Positions 32,002 to 44,007 of a stretch of DNA of 64,000 nucleotides are shown one piece after another. The DNA comes from Triops longicaudatus (Eukaryota > Arthropoda > Branchiopoda > Notostraca > Triopsidae). Location: positions 310,001 through 374,000 of the forward strand of contig JAGQDJ010000016.1 in assembly GCA_022885665.1 (NCBI GenBank), in the 5' to 3' direction. The position numbers and the translations under genes were made by a program. How positions within the stretch are numbered: the first letter of the stretch is position 1; every line of letters starts with the position of its first letter. The notes under the pieces are model-generated. The model saw only the letters and a program-made list of their open reading frames with translations, made no database searches and had not been told where the DNA came from.

Positions 32002-34072
32002 CAGCGGGGCCGTTAGGGAAATTCATTCTTGGTGGAGTCGGTGTTGGTTTCTTTTTCCGAAGTATCGGTTTTTAAGGGAGCTCGTGACTGGGGCGATTTA
32101 ATCGGCCCTTGATTATACAGTGTAAACAAAATAACCTTGTTATACATAACGCTCATATCTTTGGGCTGGGCTGGAAAGTTCGTGAAAACTTTCAAACTAT
32201 TAAAGTTAAGGGTGGTGGGAGGGAGGCTTGGCGCAAAGCATGGTTATAGCTATGAGTTAGGTTGTTGGACGCTGCGTCAATACTAAAAAAGAAAAGAAAG
32301 ATATTAAGCGCTGACATTGTGTGCTTTCTTACAGCAGAGTTGATGGAGCAATAATGGGCAAGCAAGGGAGTTGTAAGAGGATGAGATGATGGTCTGCTTG
32401 GCTTATGACTTTGTTGGGGCTGTAAGCGTAGTTTAGTTGAGGCGCTGAGTGTATAGCGTTTCTTTTTTGGCTTTTCTCAACAGTTTTTTCCTTACTGCGT
32501 TGGCTTTCGGGTTATGATCACAGGACTGACGGTGCGGCAGATCGTATAAACACATTGTTTGCTCTTAAAAACTTGGTGCAGACAATGTTTTCCAGATGCA
32601 GTCGAGAGGGTTTATCGTTGCCCATGCATCTTGCAACAGGCCAACATTGTTACGCTGGTCCATAACTGGAGAGCATTATTACACTGCCCGAGCGCTCTGC
32701 GTTTATGTTGCAACTTTCGAAAAAACGGTTAAACTCCAAAAAGAGTTCGAATTGACGCAAAAAGAACCTGAATTTCCCATCTTCTAATTATATAACCAGG
32801 TGCAATCGAAGAACTGCGTTGCATGTATATAGCGATCATTGCCTGTTTGCCAGAAATTTTATAGTTGCAATAGGAAAACGGACAATACGGTGTGGGTTTA
32901 ACGTTGGTTGCAAAAGTACTCTTAAAAATTCTTTTTTTTTCAAGTTTTTCTAGCTTGCTTACTTCATTTGGATTTGCATGGGAATTGAGCCTCTAAAACG
33001 CAGAAAATTGCTAACCCAACAAGAGTTAGAAAGTTGGGAAAGATTGCAATCCCCAGCTCCCTAACTGGGCAACTTCATAAAAGTTTACTACGAAAATTGT
33101 CCTTGAGTTGTGCATCAGCTCGATGTGTGGTTTCCAACCAAGTGTCTTGTAAAAACGCGTTAATTTTAGGCGCAAATTGAAAAAAATTCACGTCAGCTTT
33201 CAAACAAGGTAGTTTTTTCTGTAACGGATATGGGAGGGCTGAGGGACACAGCAACCCCCTCTCAAAAAAACTAAAAAAAGTTTTAGAAACAATAAGCCAG
33301 TGTTAGTTTCACTAATGAGGCAATTTTTGAGGAATATAGCTTGTCCTAATTGAGCCGTTTCCACTCGAACGAGTCATGGGCGCGCTTTAAACCTCAACGA
33401 CGTTTTCTTTTCGTAGTATACGATTTTTTTTGCGCTATAGTTTACCAGATTTCAGCCGGCTTGTGCACAAAAAAAAAACGCTCTGGAGGGAAAACATCGC
33501 ATGAAGAGTCGAGAAGATTGCGACTCGTTTTTATGAGCCACTAAATTAGAAGTATGCAACGACAAGATCTCACAGAAAAAAAGCGCTGGTTTTCTTTTTT
33601 TTTTGGTCTGTATACAGAGTTGCGATCCTTTTTTTCCGGCGTTGTTACTCTTTTACTTCTTGTTCTGGTTTAACTTTGTCGCTTGGGCTTTATGGCAAGT
33701 TGTAGGTAACGTGTTATGACTTGCCACTAATTTATGAAGCTCTTAGAAAGAACCTCATTGCATTTCCAATAGCTCAATAGTGTACCTATGACTGTCGAGC
33801 TCAATTGTCGCCGATGTTGATGGCAAATTTTATAGCATAGGACAACTTGTTTACAAGGAAGCCTATTTTCCCAAACTTGGTTTTTTGTGCTCAACTGTTA
33901 AAACGCAAAGGCTCGACCTTTTTTTGCTAGTGCAAAATTTTTTGCCAACCTAAAAAGTTTTTGCCCCTACCAGAGGTGAAGGTCTGGTCGAGGAGGCTGA
34001 GAGCCAATCGGCATTCGGGGTGGGACGTAAAAGGGCTAAGAGGTGTTATATTGGGTGTCTGGCCTAAGCAAT
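32002..34072. other. Gene-poor stretch
   Basis: Contains homopolymer A and T runs, and short frames (32596-32787, 33350-33544) without supporting features. GC content rises from 33.9 kb. Confidence 0.4.
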
Positions 34073-34225
34073 ATGGACGAAAGGCTCAAATTTTGGGGGT
34101 GCAAGGATCAAGAGAGGTGGGCAAAAAAATTGGCAATTTTGATATCCTTTTGGAAGGGTGAGGGGGGGTTAAAGGGAGGATGGAAACGGCTAACGAAGAG
34201 AAATTCTGCAGCGGGGAAAAAATGA
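34073..34225 (+). CDS. Candidate 50-residue ORF, basic
   Basis: ATG at 34073 in good context (AATATGG) opens 50 residues rich in Lys, Trp and Gly (Lys-Phe-Trp-Gly-Cys near the start, a Trp-Lys-Arg segment near the end). It overlaps the next ORF by 46 nt in another frame, so at most one of the two is likely real. The plus strand is G-rich here. Confidence 0.15.
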   Translation: MDERLKFWGCKDQERWAKKLAILISFWKGEGGLKGGWKRLTKRNSAAGKK

Positions 34226-34410
34226 GTGCCAAGCCGAAAAGCTGTAAAGAAGAGACGGTAGTTTTGGCGGATTATGTGACAGGACCAATTTTCTATGCAA
34301 TGGCAAAATGGCTTTTCTTTTCTCCCTATAAGTTGGCAAGTCTTTTACGCGCTGGAGTCAAAGAAAGAAAGAGAAGGGGGGCTCCCGATGAATTATGGCT
34401 CAAGCTTTAA
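34180..34410 (+). CDS. Candidate 76-residue ORF, unknown function
   Basis: ATG at 34180 has A at -3 and G at +4. The product begins Met-Glu-Thr-Ala-Asn-Glu-Glu, has a hydrophobic middle (Met-Ala-Lys-Trp-Leu-Phe-Phe-Ser) and a basic C-terminus (Lys-Glu-Arg-Lys-Arg-Arg). A 93-codon frame (34295-34576), offset by one base, is open across its end and carries on for another 55 codons. A frameshifted single gene is therefore conceivable. No domain is recognised. Confidence 0.25.
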   Translation: METANEEKFCSGEKMSAKPKSCKEETVVLADYVTGPIFYAMAKWLFFSPYKLASLLRAGVKERKRRGAPDELWLKL

Positions 34411-34815
34411 ACGTGAACTTTTTGGAACGCTATTGGACTTGTGTCTCCTGTTCTTAACGTTTTCGCATTTCCGTAGGACTATCATTCTAACTCGAGGCTT
34501 GATGTCCAACTTCAGTCGTCAAGGGTGTGTCCAACTAAGCACATGGGGTGACATGAATCGGCAAATCAATCTGTGATCGAAGTGATTGGTACTGACTTGG
34601 AAAGCGAACTTGGAAAGGGTGAAATTTGGATTCGTATATTCAAAATTTACAAAGAGTTCGTGGCGTTCGAGTATCTCGTTTCACAATATTCGTGTTGTGG
34701 GTGCAAAGTTACGAAGAAATGGCAGTTTTCCTTAAAATAGCTACGTGAAACCTGGGAGTTTAGCCAAGACTTTTTCAAGAAACAAGTGAGTCTGAGTTGG
34801 TTGGAGTTTAGTACA

Positions 34816-34845
34816 GCTGGCTCCAAAGTCTCTTTCGGAGCCAGC
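34816..34845. repeat. 9-bp perfect hairpin
   Basis: GCTGGCTCC (34816-34824) pairs perfectly with GGAGCCAGC (34837-34845) around a 12-nt loop. A weaker stem with a similar core (GGCTC...AAAGT...GGAGCCA) occurs at about 21623-21645. It lies just upstream of the ORF at 34870. Confidence 0.5.
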
Positions 34846-34869
34846 GTGGGCTTATTTCGTTGTTAGGTA

Positions 34870-35109
34870 ATGGCATTATTCCTGTACCTCTTCATTAACA
34901 GCGAAAAAGGTTTTTTTTCTGCCTTCACCGATCTGCATTTATTACGGATAAAGACGTTGTGTGTTCTTATCTCTCGAAAGCTTGACTTGTTTCATTTTCC
35001 GGGACGTTTTCGGGGTTCATCACGTATTCGCACGACCGTGGTGTCGAAACGTGGTAAAGCATTCAAGCATGAGAAGCTCGAAAGCTTTTGGTTTTCCAAC
35101 TTGGGCTAA
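34870..35109 (+). CDS. Candidate 79-residue ORF, unknown function
   Basis: ATG at 34870 (GTAATGG) opens 79 residues with a hydrophobic start (Met-Ala-Leu-Phe-Leu-Tyr-Leu-Phe), a Leu-rich middle and a basic C-terminal part ending Phe-Ser-Asn-Leu-Gly. It could carry a signal-anchor. No family is recognised, and no splice or promoter signal is close except the hairpin just upstream. Confidence 0.2.
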   Translation: MALFLYLFINSEKGFFSAFTDLHLLRIKTLCVLISRKLDLFHFPGRFRGSSRIRTTVVSKRGKAFKHEKLESFWFSNLG

Positions 35110-35524
35110 AATTACGGCCTCAAAGCTTATACGGTGATGAGAGGGGGGCTTGCTTTGGCGGTCTTATTTTCTGGGAGTAATTTTCATATGCAAGGCAACC
35201 GGCCACGCCTCTTGCAGATATTACAATAGCTAGAATGAAAACCATTCTTAATATTATTCTTTTTTTTTTTCTTTTCGTTTCAAGGATATTTTGGCGTGTA
35301 TGTTGGTGGTCTCAAACGTCCTTAGTTTTCCGAAACCCTTCAATTTTCCGAAGACACGAAAATGAAGAGATTAAGAATATATCTTCATCTACAGTGTTTT
35401 TTTGGTAGTGAGTGTTCTTTTAGCAAGATTTACCAAGATTGGAAGAAAAGGGGTCAAAGAATCATCAATGGTCATAAAACAACGAGGATCCTCTACATTG
35501 TGTGAAAGCGTGGATTGAACGGAA
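35110..35524. other. Spacer
   Basis: AT-rich, with a poly-T run at about 35262-35271. No feature is supported. Confidence 0.4.
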
Positions 35525-35554
35525 ATGGCGAGTTACTGCAGCGCAACGATATCT
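35525..35554 (+). CDS. Possible first coding exon (10 codons)
   Basis: ATG at 35525 has excellent context (GGAAATGGCG), and after exactly ten codons (Met-Ala-Ser-Tyr-Cys-Ser-Ala-Thr-Ile-Ser) a consensus donor, T|GTAAGTGAC, begins at 35555. Without splicing the frame continues to 35746 (73 codons). A short first coding exon is common in animal genes. No promoter motif was recognised upstream, and no downstream exon was placed. Confidence 0.25.
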
Positions 35555-38085
35555 GTAAGTGACTTTTTTAAATACTTTTTCGGGACTTTTGGGGGATGTT
35601 GTAGGACAATCGATTTCAAGTCGGGACAAGCGCAAAAGTGTCAACTGGCCAAAGCTGCAAGACTGTTCAGATTTTGTAAAGGTTTGTTATGTAAATCTAC
35701 GTATATTGTTCTCAGCCCACACACACCTTTTATAAAAGACTGCTAATTTGGTATTCAGAACTGCCAACCTGGGCCCCTGTGATATGCTGGCATCATTGGC
35801 GTATGGCCGCCGAGAAAGAAACAAGTCGTGTTTAATATCTCGCTTGCGCCTGGGAAAATTAGATCTTTCGAGTAATGGTTGCTTATCATTAACGAAATGC
35901 GGCAAAATAGGTTAATAAGATCCGGCCTTTGACGAGAATAGATGTTTGCCGTGACCATCCTTTAAACCTTTCCGCCCAAGATTTTAAAATCCGACGCAGA
36001 TTTCTGCTGTATTGGCTGCGTCCTTAAAGCAAAATTTTGGCTCGTAAAAACTCTTCCCGCAACGCCAGAATGTTGGACTTTGTCCCCAATATGCCCAACT
36101 GCGTTTGATTTTCGCTTGACGTCAATAGAGAAGAGACATTTAGGATTCCTAGACAATTTATTTCGTCAGAAGAATGTTCGTGGTCCGTTTGTTTCGCTTA
36201 CAGTCAAGAATAAAACGCGAGACGCCAGAAAATGCAAGGAAATTTTGTGTCGAGAGAGCAGAAAATTTTTGCCAGCTCCCTCCAAGGAAGCATTCTCGTC
36301 TTGTATTTTATAGTTAGGGCAAAATCCTTAAAGACCTGGGTTTTATAGAGTCTGCTCTCCGAAAGAGATGCCGAGATGTTTTCTGAAGACGAGAAACAAT
36401 GGCTTGGCTTCACTTGGCCGGAAAGAAGTGAATTTTACCGGGGAGATTTCCAAGGACTTGCCTGGGCTTGACTGAGCTTTGGCATGCCCGTCATTCCGTG
36501 CACGACATAAGTGAATTTTTATGGAATAGCAAATTCGACGTTGTGGCGTGCTGTTTGTCTTTCGCTTTCCTTGCGACTTGTGGCTTTTTTTGTGACTGAG
36601 GTAGTAAAATCCAGGCCATGTGTTGGCAGGACGTGGGAGCTAACGGAGATCAATACTTGGGAAAATGTCTTCATTATGCGGAATGTAATGCTTCGCTAAT
36701 TCTGTACTTTGCGCAATTCACGGCGGATATTTTTCTAAGTCGGAAGTTTTTGTATTTAATTTCGCACGAAAATTACTCGGTTTCTGTCTGAATTTTCAGC
36801 GGTTTCTCGTGACAGCTACTTCGTGTCTTTGCGTTTCTTACTGCAACTTTGTTACTTAGGATAATTTCGCACAAAAACTTTTAAATCTTTGTTGCAGCAT
36901 ATTCTGTTACTTTCGAAAGCTTTGAATGCATTTTTTCAATTTTTTTTGTCAATAGAATATTTTTGTCCAAGTTTCCTAGTACGCGATGCAGGTATAATAA
37001 TTCTTAAAATCAAACACTAGTGGTTTTGGTATAAAGGTCTTTCTTTTCCCGAAATCTCTTACTATTTCCTAAAACAATTCCTATGCTGGCAATTTTTTCC
37101 TATTTTCTTGTGTTACATTCTTTTGATCTGGATACTTTTTTCTTTTGTACATACATTGCTCGTTTCTAACGATGCGTATGGTAGTCTTTCTTAATATTTT
37201 CTTAACATGAATCTTGTATTTTTGTTTACGTGTTCTTGTTTAAAAAGGAAAATAGGAAATTAGATTTGCGACAGAGTAAGCTGTGAAATCCAAAGGTGTA
37301 ATTTAAGCATACGATTTGTAGTCGAAATATATTATGCATTGGAAGTGTTTTCGTTTAGAATAAGTGAGGAATTGAAGGCAAATGTTCGCGTGCGGAAACG
37401 GAAAGCCGTTTTGTTACTGTTTTCTTTAAGCCAACATTTAAAAGCTAGTCTATGCCCACTTAACTGTGATGTTTCGGGGTCGTTACGATGGGTTTTATTT
37501 GTTGTTATTTTCCTTATCAAGCCACAACCACTTAACGATTACGTTTAGGTTAAGGTCTCGTGTGCTTTTATATCCCGCTCTTGGAGAAGACAATTTATGG
37601 CAATACTTTTTTTCCTTGACAAATAGCACAGCGGAGGATTGCCAACGCAATCCCTAGCTTAAGTCCCCGAAATTGTAACTGTGTACACTTGCTATCAAAG
37701 TGATGGAACAAAAACGTTTCGACTCCGTGTAGCCGTGTGTAGAAGCAGTGGGAATTGCCGTTAAACCAGGTTAACGATTTTGCGTTGGGGTAACTGAGCC
37801 GAAACAGGGAATCGGCTAATAGGAACCGGCATGCGAATTTACCATAAGCGCTTTCCCTCTCTTTATTGCTAATGGAACCCCTTGCTGAGTAGTTTTCAAA
37901 TTTCATTTGTTGCTCGCCTACCTACAATGGTAAAATGCGTTCTTGTCATACGGCCGGCAAACTTTATCGAGTTTTCGCAGTTTATGTTAGACAATGCCCT
38001 CTAATTAGCTTTGTTCCTCGAATAAAACGAGCCCGAGTATAGTATAGGATACTACTTCCAACTTCTTTAATTAGATCTCCAGAGC
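35555..38085. other. Unassigned; possible intron
   Basis: Would begin an intron if the 35555 donor is used. Overlapping short frames (35687-35905, 35962-36156, 36080-36313, 36511-36699, 37595-37906) have no ATG in good context or no recognisable content. From 36.7 to 37.3 kb it is AT-rich. Confidence 0.35.
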
Positions 38086-38835
38086 TTGCTAATACGTTTG
38101 CTTTCCTTGCTATGTCGTTTGCCATATCATTTCTCGTTTGGAAGTTTCTGTATTTCGTTAGCTTTTCCGCCAGGGGAATTTTTACTATTTTCGTTGTTCC
38201 CCGAGTTTCTAATCAAGCGAAAGAAGGGGGGACAACGTTTTTCAGGTTCCCGGCAGAGGCATAAATTACGGTTAAAGGAGGAGTTACGAAGAGCTGAAAC
38301 TGTTCCTAGCATCTTCCCCCTTTTTTTGAACCTCTCCTCCAGCTGCAGTTGCGTGGCCGGACCGACTAGCGCTCCCCCAGTTATGAGCAAGCGCGCAAGT
38401 CCTGCCTGCCTGCACGCCTCTAGCTGCTGGCTGGTTGGCCGACGGGTCGTAACAAGCCCGGAGAAGGCAGCGCGTGAGGCTCGGGCGAAGGCCAGGTCCC
38501 TTCCCCTTGCCATAAAACCTCCTTCCCGCTCGCCTCGCGCTACGGCTAACTGGTCACGCTGCCATTTCGAAGGAACGAATTGGACCCCAGTGCCGTTACG
38601 CCACGGCGTGTCCCTCGTCCTTTTCAGCCCGCCCTTCATTAAAAATCAAAAGCGGAGCGTAAAAGGAGGAGGGATGCTAACTCAATCTTGTGAGTTGCCC
38701 AGGCTACAGAGCAATAGCAGGAGAAAAGTTTTTGTACACCCATCACCCCCTATCACCACCCACTACACCTTATTTCCAACGTGGGCTCATAATTCCCTAT
38801 CTTTTTTCCCAGAGCAACTATATATACTTTTATGA
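38086..38835 (+). CDS. Longest open frame in the window (249 codons), doubtful
   Basis: This frame spans a GC-rich, CpG-rich island (densest at about 38.3-38.65 kb), where the opposite strand is also open for 170 codons (38127-38639). The plus frame starts without a good ATG; an internal ATG at about 38383 would give 150 residues starting Met-Ser-Lys-Arg-Ala-Ser. The translation is Ser/Pro/Arg-rich without a recognised domain. The island could be a promoter and 5' exon of a gene rather than coding. A TATA box (ACTATATATAC) lies at about 38818 on the plus strand. Confidence 0.2.
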   Translation: MLIRLLSLLCRLPYHFSFGSFCISLAFPPGEFLLFSLFPEFLIKRKKGGQRFSGSRQRHKLRLKEELRRAETVPSIFPLFLNLSSSCSCVAGPTSAPPVMSKRASPACLHASSCWLVGRRVVTSPEKAAREARAKARSLPLAIKPPSRSPRATANWSRCHFEGTNWTPVPLRHGVSLVLFSPPFIKNQKRSVKGGGMLTQSCELPRLQSNSRRKVFVHPSPPITTHYTLFPTWAHNSLSFFPEQLYILL

Positions 38836-41557
38836 CCGTCGGCATCATCGCTCACAATTTGTTTTTTTTTTTTCACCCCGCATGTTGCTTCACTGTTGGC
38901 CTTCCTACCCTCCCCCGCCCACACGTCTCTCACCTTAAAAGCAATTTAAGTTGACGTGGTCCTCATTTCCCGCTGGGTTGAACTGCAAGGATCCCTAAAA
39001 CCTAACACGGACCTTTTTTTACTCGTATGCCTGGTTTTATCGATACTTGTAGCGAAATTCAAAAAAGGTCCCTCCCCTCTTTTCCCGGGGCTCGGCGATC
39101 GTACTCGTACAAGGAAGAAGAGCTCATATGGGCGGCAAATGACTACTACAGGGGGAGGAAGCAAGTGACGGAAGAAGCAAGGATATACCTTCACCCTCGT
39201 TTTCCTATACGAAAGCGTAACGTAAAAGTTGAGTCCCTCTCGTTTGGGTCGTGCAGCCTCGGGTATATGGCGTTAGTTGTCCCGCGGTATACAGCATTTT
39301 TATGTCCCTTTTCGATATAAAGGCGAAGAAGAGGAGTGCAATAGTAGGTTCAGGGGTGTGGAAGTTTCGGGCACTAAGGGGGGGGGGGAGGGTAAAGAGG
39401 GAGGACATGGCTGCAGCTAAAAGAGAAGCGTCAGGATTCGCGCCAACGGTATAATTCCGGACGTGGATGGGTTCCTCTTATTGCTACTGCTGCTTGTGTG
39501 CTGCTGTGCTGCACCTCTGCCAATATACACCAGTTCTTTTTCAGACTGTCCCATGTCCAACAGCACCACGAAAAAAAAGTAGTTGAGCAAACCTTCACAC
39601 TTTGTTTACCTCGTGGCAGAGAGCATTGTGACAAATCATTCGATAGCGGATGTGAGACATGTACAGGACGGACTAGTACACTAGCTGGCTTCACCAGTGT
39701 TACTTGCTGCGTAAGGTGTGTGAATACCTAAGTTGTCGGGTGGGAGAAATGTGCGGTGCTCGCATGCTTATGCAAGAGCACGGACGTCCACTTATGGAGG
39801 TAAAAAATAGTGTGTTGTGTGTGCCAGAGAACGATAGCCAGGGCTGTGCTGTTGTGTTAGCCAACTAGGTTTCTTTATGGTCCGTGGGGTTTGCCCTCTT
39901 GCATGCAACCCACCAACCACCCCTTTTCTTAGGGGCAAGTTGGTTTTTAGTTGTAGGCCTTGGCCGTTTTTGCATGAAGGCGCCACTGGTGCAGACCTCG
40001 AGGTCAGTCTGCCACGAAAGGGTTAGCGAGCTATAGAACTGGTTTTGGCCTAAACTCCCGAAACCGCCCTTTTTCTTCCTGGTGGGCAGACTATTTGCCA
40101 TACTTTGCATAAGCCCCATTTTATAGCAAGTAATTTTATGATTCAATACATATTTTTTTATGAAATAGTACGCAAACTTCGGTTTGAATTTTTGTCCTGA
40201 TTTTTTTTTATTTTCGCGTAATTCATTGTTGGCATGTGACTTGTGTTCTTTATACTTTATTTTTATTATTTGTACTTTGCAACAAGGCGAGTGCTTTGCT
40301 GTATTACATTTCCAGTCAGGTTTCAAAGGAAGGAGTAAGTTAAACGAAGTTGCAAGCGTTGCTTGCGCAAGTTTGCATTAAGATGTCGTTTAAATTCACC
40401 AAAGCAATGCAATGAGCTTGTCTTGGGTTTCTTTCTGGGATTGTGTGTTTTGAGAAAAGGTTGTGTTTGTATATGAAACAAATAGCATGTCGAGACCTCA
40501 AGAGAGAATTTATTGCTGAAATTTTAAACTGTTTTAGAGGATTAAATCCGCCCCATAAAGCCCGTTGCTATTTTTTCAGTATAGTACTTTAGTAAGAGTA
40601 TTTCTGAAGCAGAACGTGACTTCGTCGAGGAGTTGTTTTTAGGATACGCGTGGCTTATAACGAAGTTTCGTAACTTTTTGAGTAGTTTACGTGGAAATGG
40701 AAAGGGCTGAAGGGAGTTTCCGGTGAGGTTTTTGCTTAGCTGCGTGTCAAGGTGGAATTGAGAACTGGTTGGATGATTACTAAGAGTTAGTATACGGTTA
40801 TTTTTCTAAATTGTCAGATTAGCTGTGACCCACTGGGGACTGGGGCATGAACCTTAACTTCCCAGTCATTTGAAACCCAAGTAATTGTGGATCTGTACCA
40901 AGACATGTCAGGCAAGCTTTCTTTTCGCGTATAAAAAAAAGGCAGAAACCCAACAATTACCAGATCCTCCTGTTATTGTTATATTTCCTGGAGCATAAGT
41001 GGTGGGCATGTTCACTTACAAACGACTTAAAGCTTGAAAGAGCGTCAAGCTTGGTAGGTGCGCACCCTCATTGACAAGACGCGTATATGCGACACGAATA
41101 CACTCTTGTGACACTACAACCCACACGCACTTGACACATCCTTCTTTTATTTGCCATACACACCCCACATCACTCACGCTTAGACATTACATACGTCACA
41201 GGAACGAGTTAGTTTTGCATGTCATCACTTTCATTTATTCACAGTTAATTTCACTTAACGGAATAGCGAAACTTGAATAAATTGTAACGAATAAAAACTT
41301 TAGCGAAAGAGAAAGTTAAAACGAAGGAAGTAGAGATACATAGGAGGATTCGGGCACGAAGATGGACTGCGACTAAAAATTGACAAGCGGCAATGCATTG
41401 GAAAACATGAGGTTTGTGTGGTGAACCCCAGTTTGGCCAACAAGTCGCCAAAGTGTGCAAAATTTGGTGGCAGTTTTTGCTACCGAGCAAAAAATGCTTT
41501 CAACCGTTGCTAAAAGGTTCCCAGCCTATCTTTTCTGTGTAGGAGCATAGGCCCAAG
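38836..41557. other. Mixed stretch, GC-rich then AT-rich
   Basis: Contains a run of 11 G (39378-39388), followed by a short ORF from ATG at 39408 (GACATGGCTGC, 15 codons, Ala-Ala-Lys rich). Frames of 97 codons (39027-39320) and 87 codons (39431-39694, minus) are unsupported. A 153-codon minus frame (39865-40326) is AT-rich and Lys/Asn-rich, without a family match. An ACAC-rich patch lies at 41070-41180. Confidence 0.3.
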
Positions 41558-41866
41558 ATGGCCGACAGGGTTGAAGATGGTCAAATTTGCAAATTGTCAA
41601 CTTATAGCGTGACCAGGATCTGGCCTATCGCCGAATTTGCAGCGCCAACCGCCAAAGGGCCGAGATCTGTTTTTCCGGGTCCCGCAGCATCCCGCGCTCG
41701 CTTCCCATTCGCTCGCGTCCAAATCACCGCAAAAAACGCTGCGGATCCGGAGAGTTTTTGCTGCTGTATAATCCTTCCACAAAAACGTCCCCAGCACTGT
41801 TACTTTGGGAGAATCTTCAGTTTTTGCTCCACTAAACCTGTCAAGTCTCATCCCCAAATGCTGTAA
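41558..41866 (+). CDS. Candidate 102-residue ORF at a YY1-type start
   Basis: CCCAAGATGGCCGAC places the ATG at 41558 within a YY1-type motif and in excellent start context. The 102-residue frame begins Met-Ala-Asp-Arg-Val-Glu-Asp-Gly, then has an Ala/Pro/Arg middle and Cys-rich patches. The complementary strand is open over 95 codons, so GC-rich composition may explain the length. It may be a first coding exon whose true donor lies within the frame. No domain is recognised. Confidence 0.25.
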   Translation: MADRVEDGQICKLSTYSVTRIWPIAEFAAPTAKGPRSVFPGPAASRARFPFARVQITAKNAADPESFCCCIILPQKRPQHCYFGRIFSFCSTKPVKSHPQML

Positions 41867-44007
41867 AAATCTTCTGCAAACCAAAATTTTACTGTTAAAA
41901 AAACTTAGCGCTTAAAACGCAGTATTTTTTACTGAATTTTTTCGTATACAATTTCAACTAAGGAAATCGAAAATTGTACTATGTAAGGTAAATATGTCAA
42001 ATTCTCGTAACTTATAAAGTCGTAACATAAATTTCGAACACCAATTGTGGAAGGAAAAATGGCGAAGAAAATCGATAGAAGGGAAATTTTATTGTTTTTA
42101 GGCCGAATCTTGACATTTTCCGTCTCCAGTGTATTATTTTAGCGTTATTGGACTTAAAGTGAGGAAGAAATCCAGAATACTTGTTACAAGATCGTAGTTT
42201 TAACGCAGAAACGGCTTGAAAAACGCAATATGTGAGTTTTGGAAAGTTCTGATTATTTTAAAAGGGGTTTCGTCTTTGTCATTCGATTTTTCTAAATATG
42301 TTCCAATCTCAAAATACATCATAAAGGTTCGATTTTTAAGAAATTTCTGACAGACATGCGTAACGTAATTCATATCCTTCACATCAAGTTTAGCACTGTA
42401 TTACGTAACTTTGTTTCGCCTTTTTTCAAGTTTTTGAACCCCAAAAAGTACATTTTAAACAATAATTTCCCACGAAATTTCGTAAAATGAAGACAAACTG
42501 AAGTTGAACCGCATTTCCGTACTGTTAGTTAACATAATATTTATAACCGTTTACGTTAAGTTCTAAACCTCAAAACACGTAAACGAGCTTTTTTAACTTT
42601 CAGATACATTACATTTTAATTTCTAATCTCTGATACAAAACATCTATGACAAATTGTAGGAAAAATCGAGTAAGAATGCTTGAAAATGTGAAAGTCGAAA
42701 TTTGAAGAAAATGGAAGGGAAATCCAAGATAAAGCTGTAACTTCTTCTTGCAGTATTTAAACCTGTCAAGGCAAAAATTTGCTCAGCCCATTCGGGAATC
42801 TTTCAAGAGTGAAAACGAAGCTTAAAGTGGGAGTGGAGAGTCAAATGTAATTTGCGTGCCCCAAACTCCTTCTCGAACTAATTAACTTCCAGAAGGCTCT
42901 GTGTGAGAGAACGGCATGCGAAGTTTTACGATTTTGGCGGAAGAACTTACGCTGGGTGGACGTGAAAATGAGATTTCTCAAGAACGAAAGTTTTAAGGGT
43001 GGTGTTTGGTCATATTATAAGAAACTGGAGTAATTGGCTCTTTACGTTGGAGAACATAAGAATAGCCAGTTTGACCCGGAAAAGCTATTGAGACCCCCCG
43101 AAAAAGCTAGCATAACGCTCTTAGAAGAGATTAACGAGTTTACGTTATATAGTGCGAGCTGCCCGTATATACCCCCATTTTTTAGTTCCCAAAGAAACTG
43201 AACATGGGAGTCCCATGGGCCGTTTTTTGGAAACCCATCAGCTTCAGGAAACGTTAGTGCAAACTTGCAGGTCATGCCAGAGATACGGAATTGTTCTATT
43301 ATAGAGAATATGGTGCCAGAATGTTGGGCACGACCCAGGTTGATTAAGGCAAGAGGTCAAAAAGTTATTCTAAGCCATATGCTCGTTTGCATGCTTGCTG
43401 GCAGGAGATGGCTGACTATACTCCCCTCCCAAAGTCAGATAAAATGTAGTTATAGCCACTTTTGTCTTAGGCTGAGTACTGCTGGGTAACAAGTTCGGAA
43501 TATTAGTGTATAATGAGGAAGTAAAACTAAAAGTAAAGTCTATAACGACAAAAGATGAAGAGCTCGGGAGAAGTTTCGTAAGACCAGAAGAGCTTCATTT
43601 CTAGGCGTAGTAATAAGACTGTAGTGTAGAGTAATACAGTGTAGTAGAAGTATGGTCAAGTTGGAACAGTTTGGTTTTGCATTCCGAATTACCGGGGAAA
43701 AAACGTCTGCCCGGGAGTTGTTTTATTTCTTGCCCGGGACTGCACGGGCCATTCGGCGCGAGTTGCTATGTTAGGAAGGAATTTCCCTTGACGGTAGTGA
43801 AACAGTGGAATGTCGACTTTCACAGACATCAAGACACTACACACATAAGACACTCACACACTGAACATAGAGACACGGGGGCCACTTGGAGTATCTCACT
43901 TCATGGCAGGGCAAGAAGATGCCATAACCTTCGGTGCCAAACTTCATCCAATCTCACTTGCCCAGCTTGGCTTCATTAAACAAGAGTGAAAATTTCAGAC
44001 GCTTGCA
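41867..44007. other. AT-rich then mixed stretch
   Basis: 41.9-42.8 kb is AT-rich and appears empty. TGCCCGGGA is repeated at 43708-43716 and 43731-43739. A 102-codon plus frame at 43671-43979 without a clear ATG precedes the next ORF in a different frame. Confidence 0.35.

Noticed and set aside
38690..38725. Sequence resembling the Alu/7SL phrase around AGCCTGGGCAAC on the minus strand
   Set aside because: Only about 12 contiguous bases match; the flanks do not follow 7SL or Alu, so it is coincidence.
39865..40326. 153-codon minus-strand frame
   Set aside because: A-rich on the coding strand, giving Lys/Asn repeats; no family likeness or start signal.
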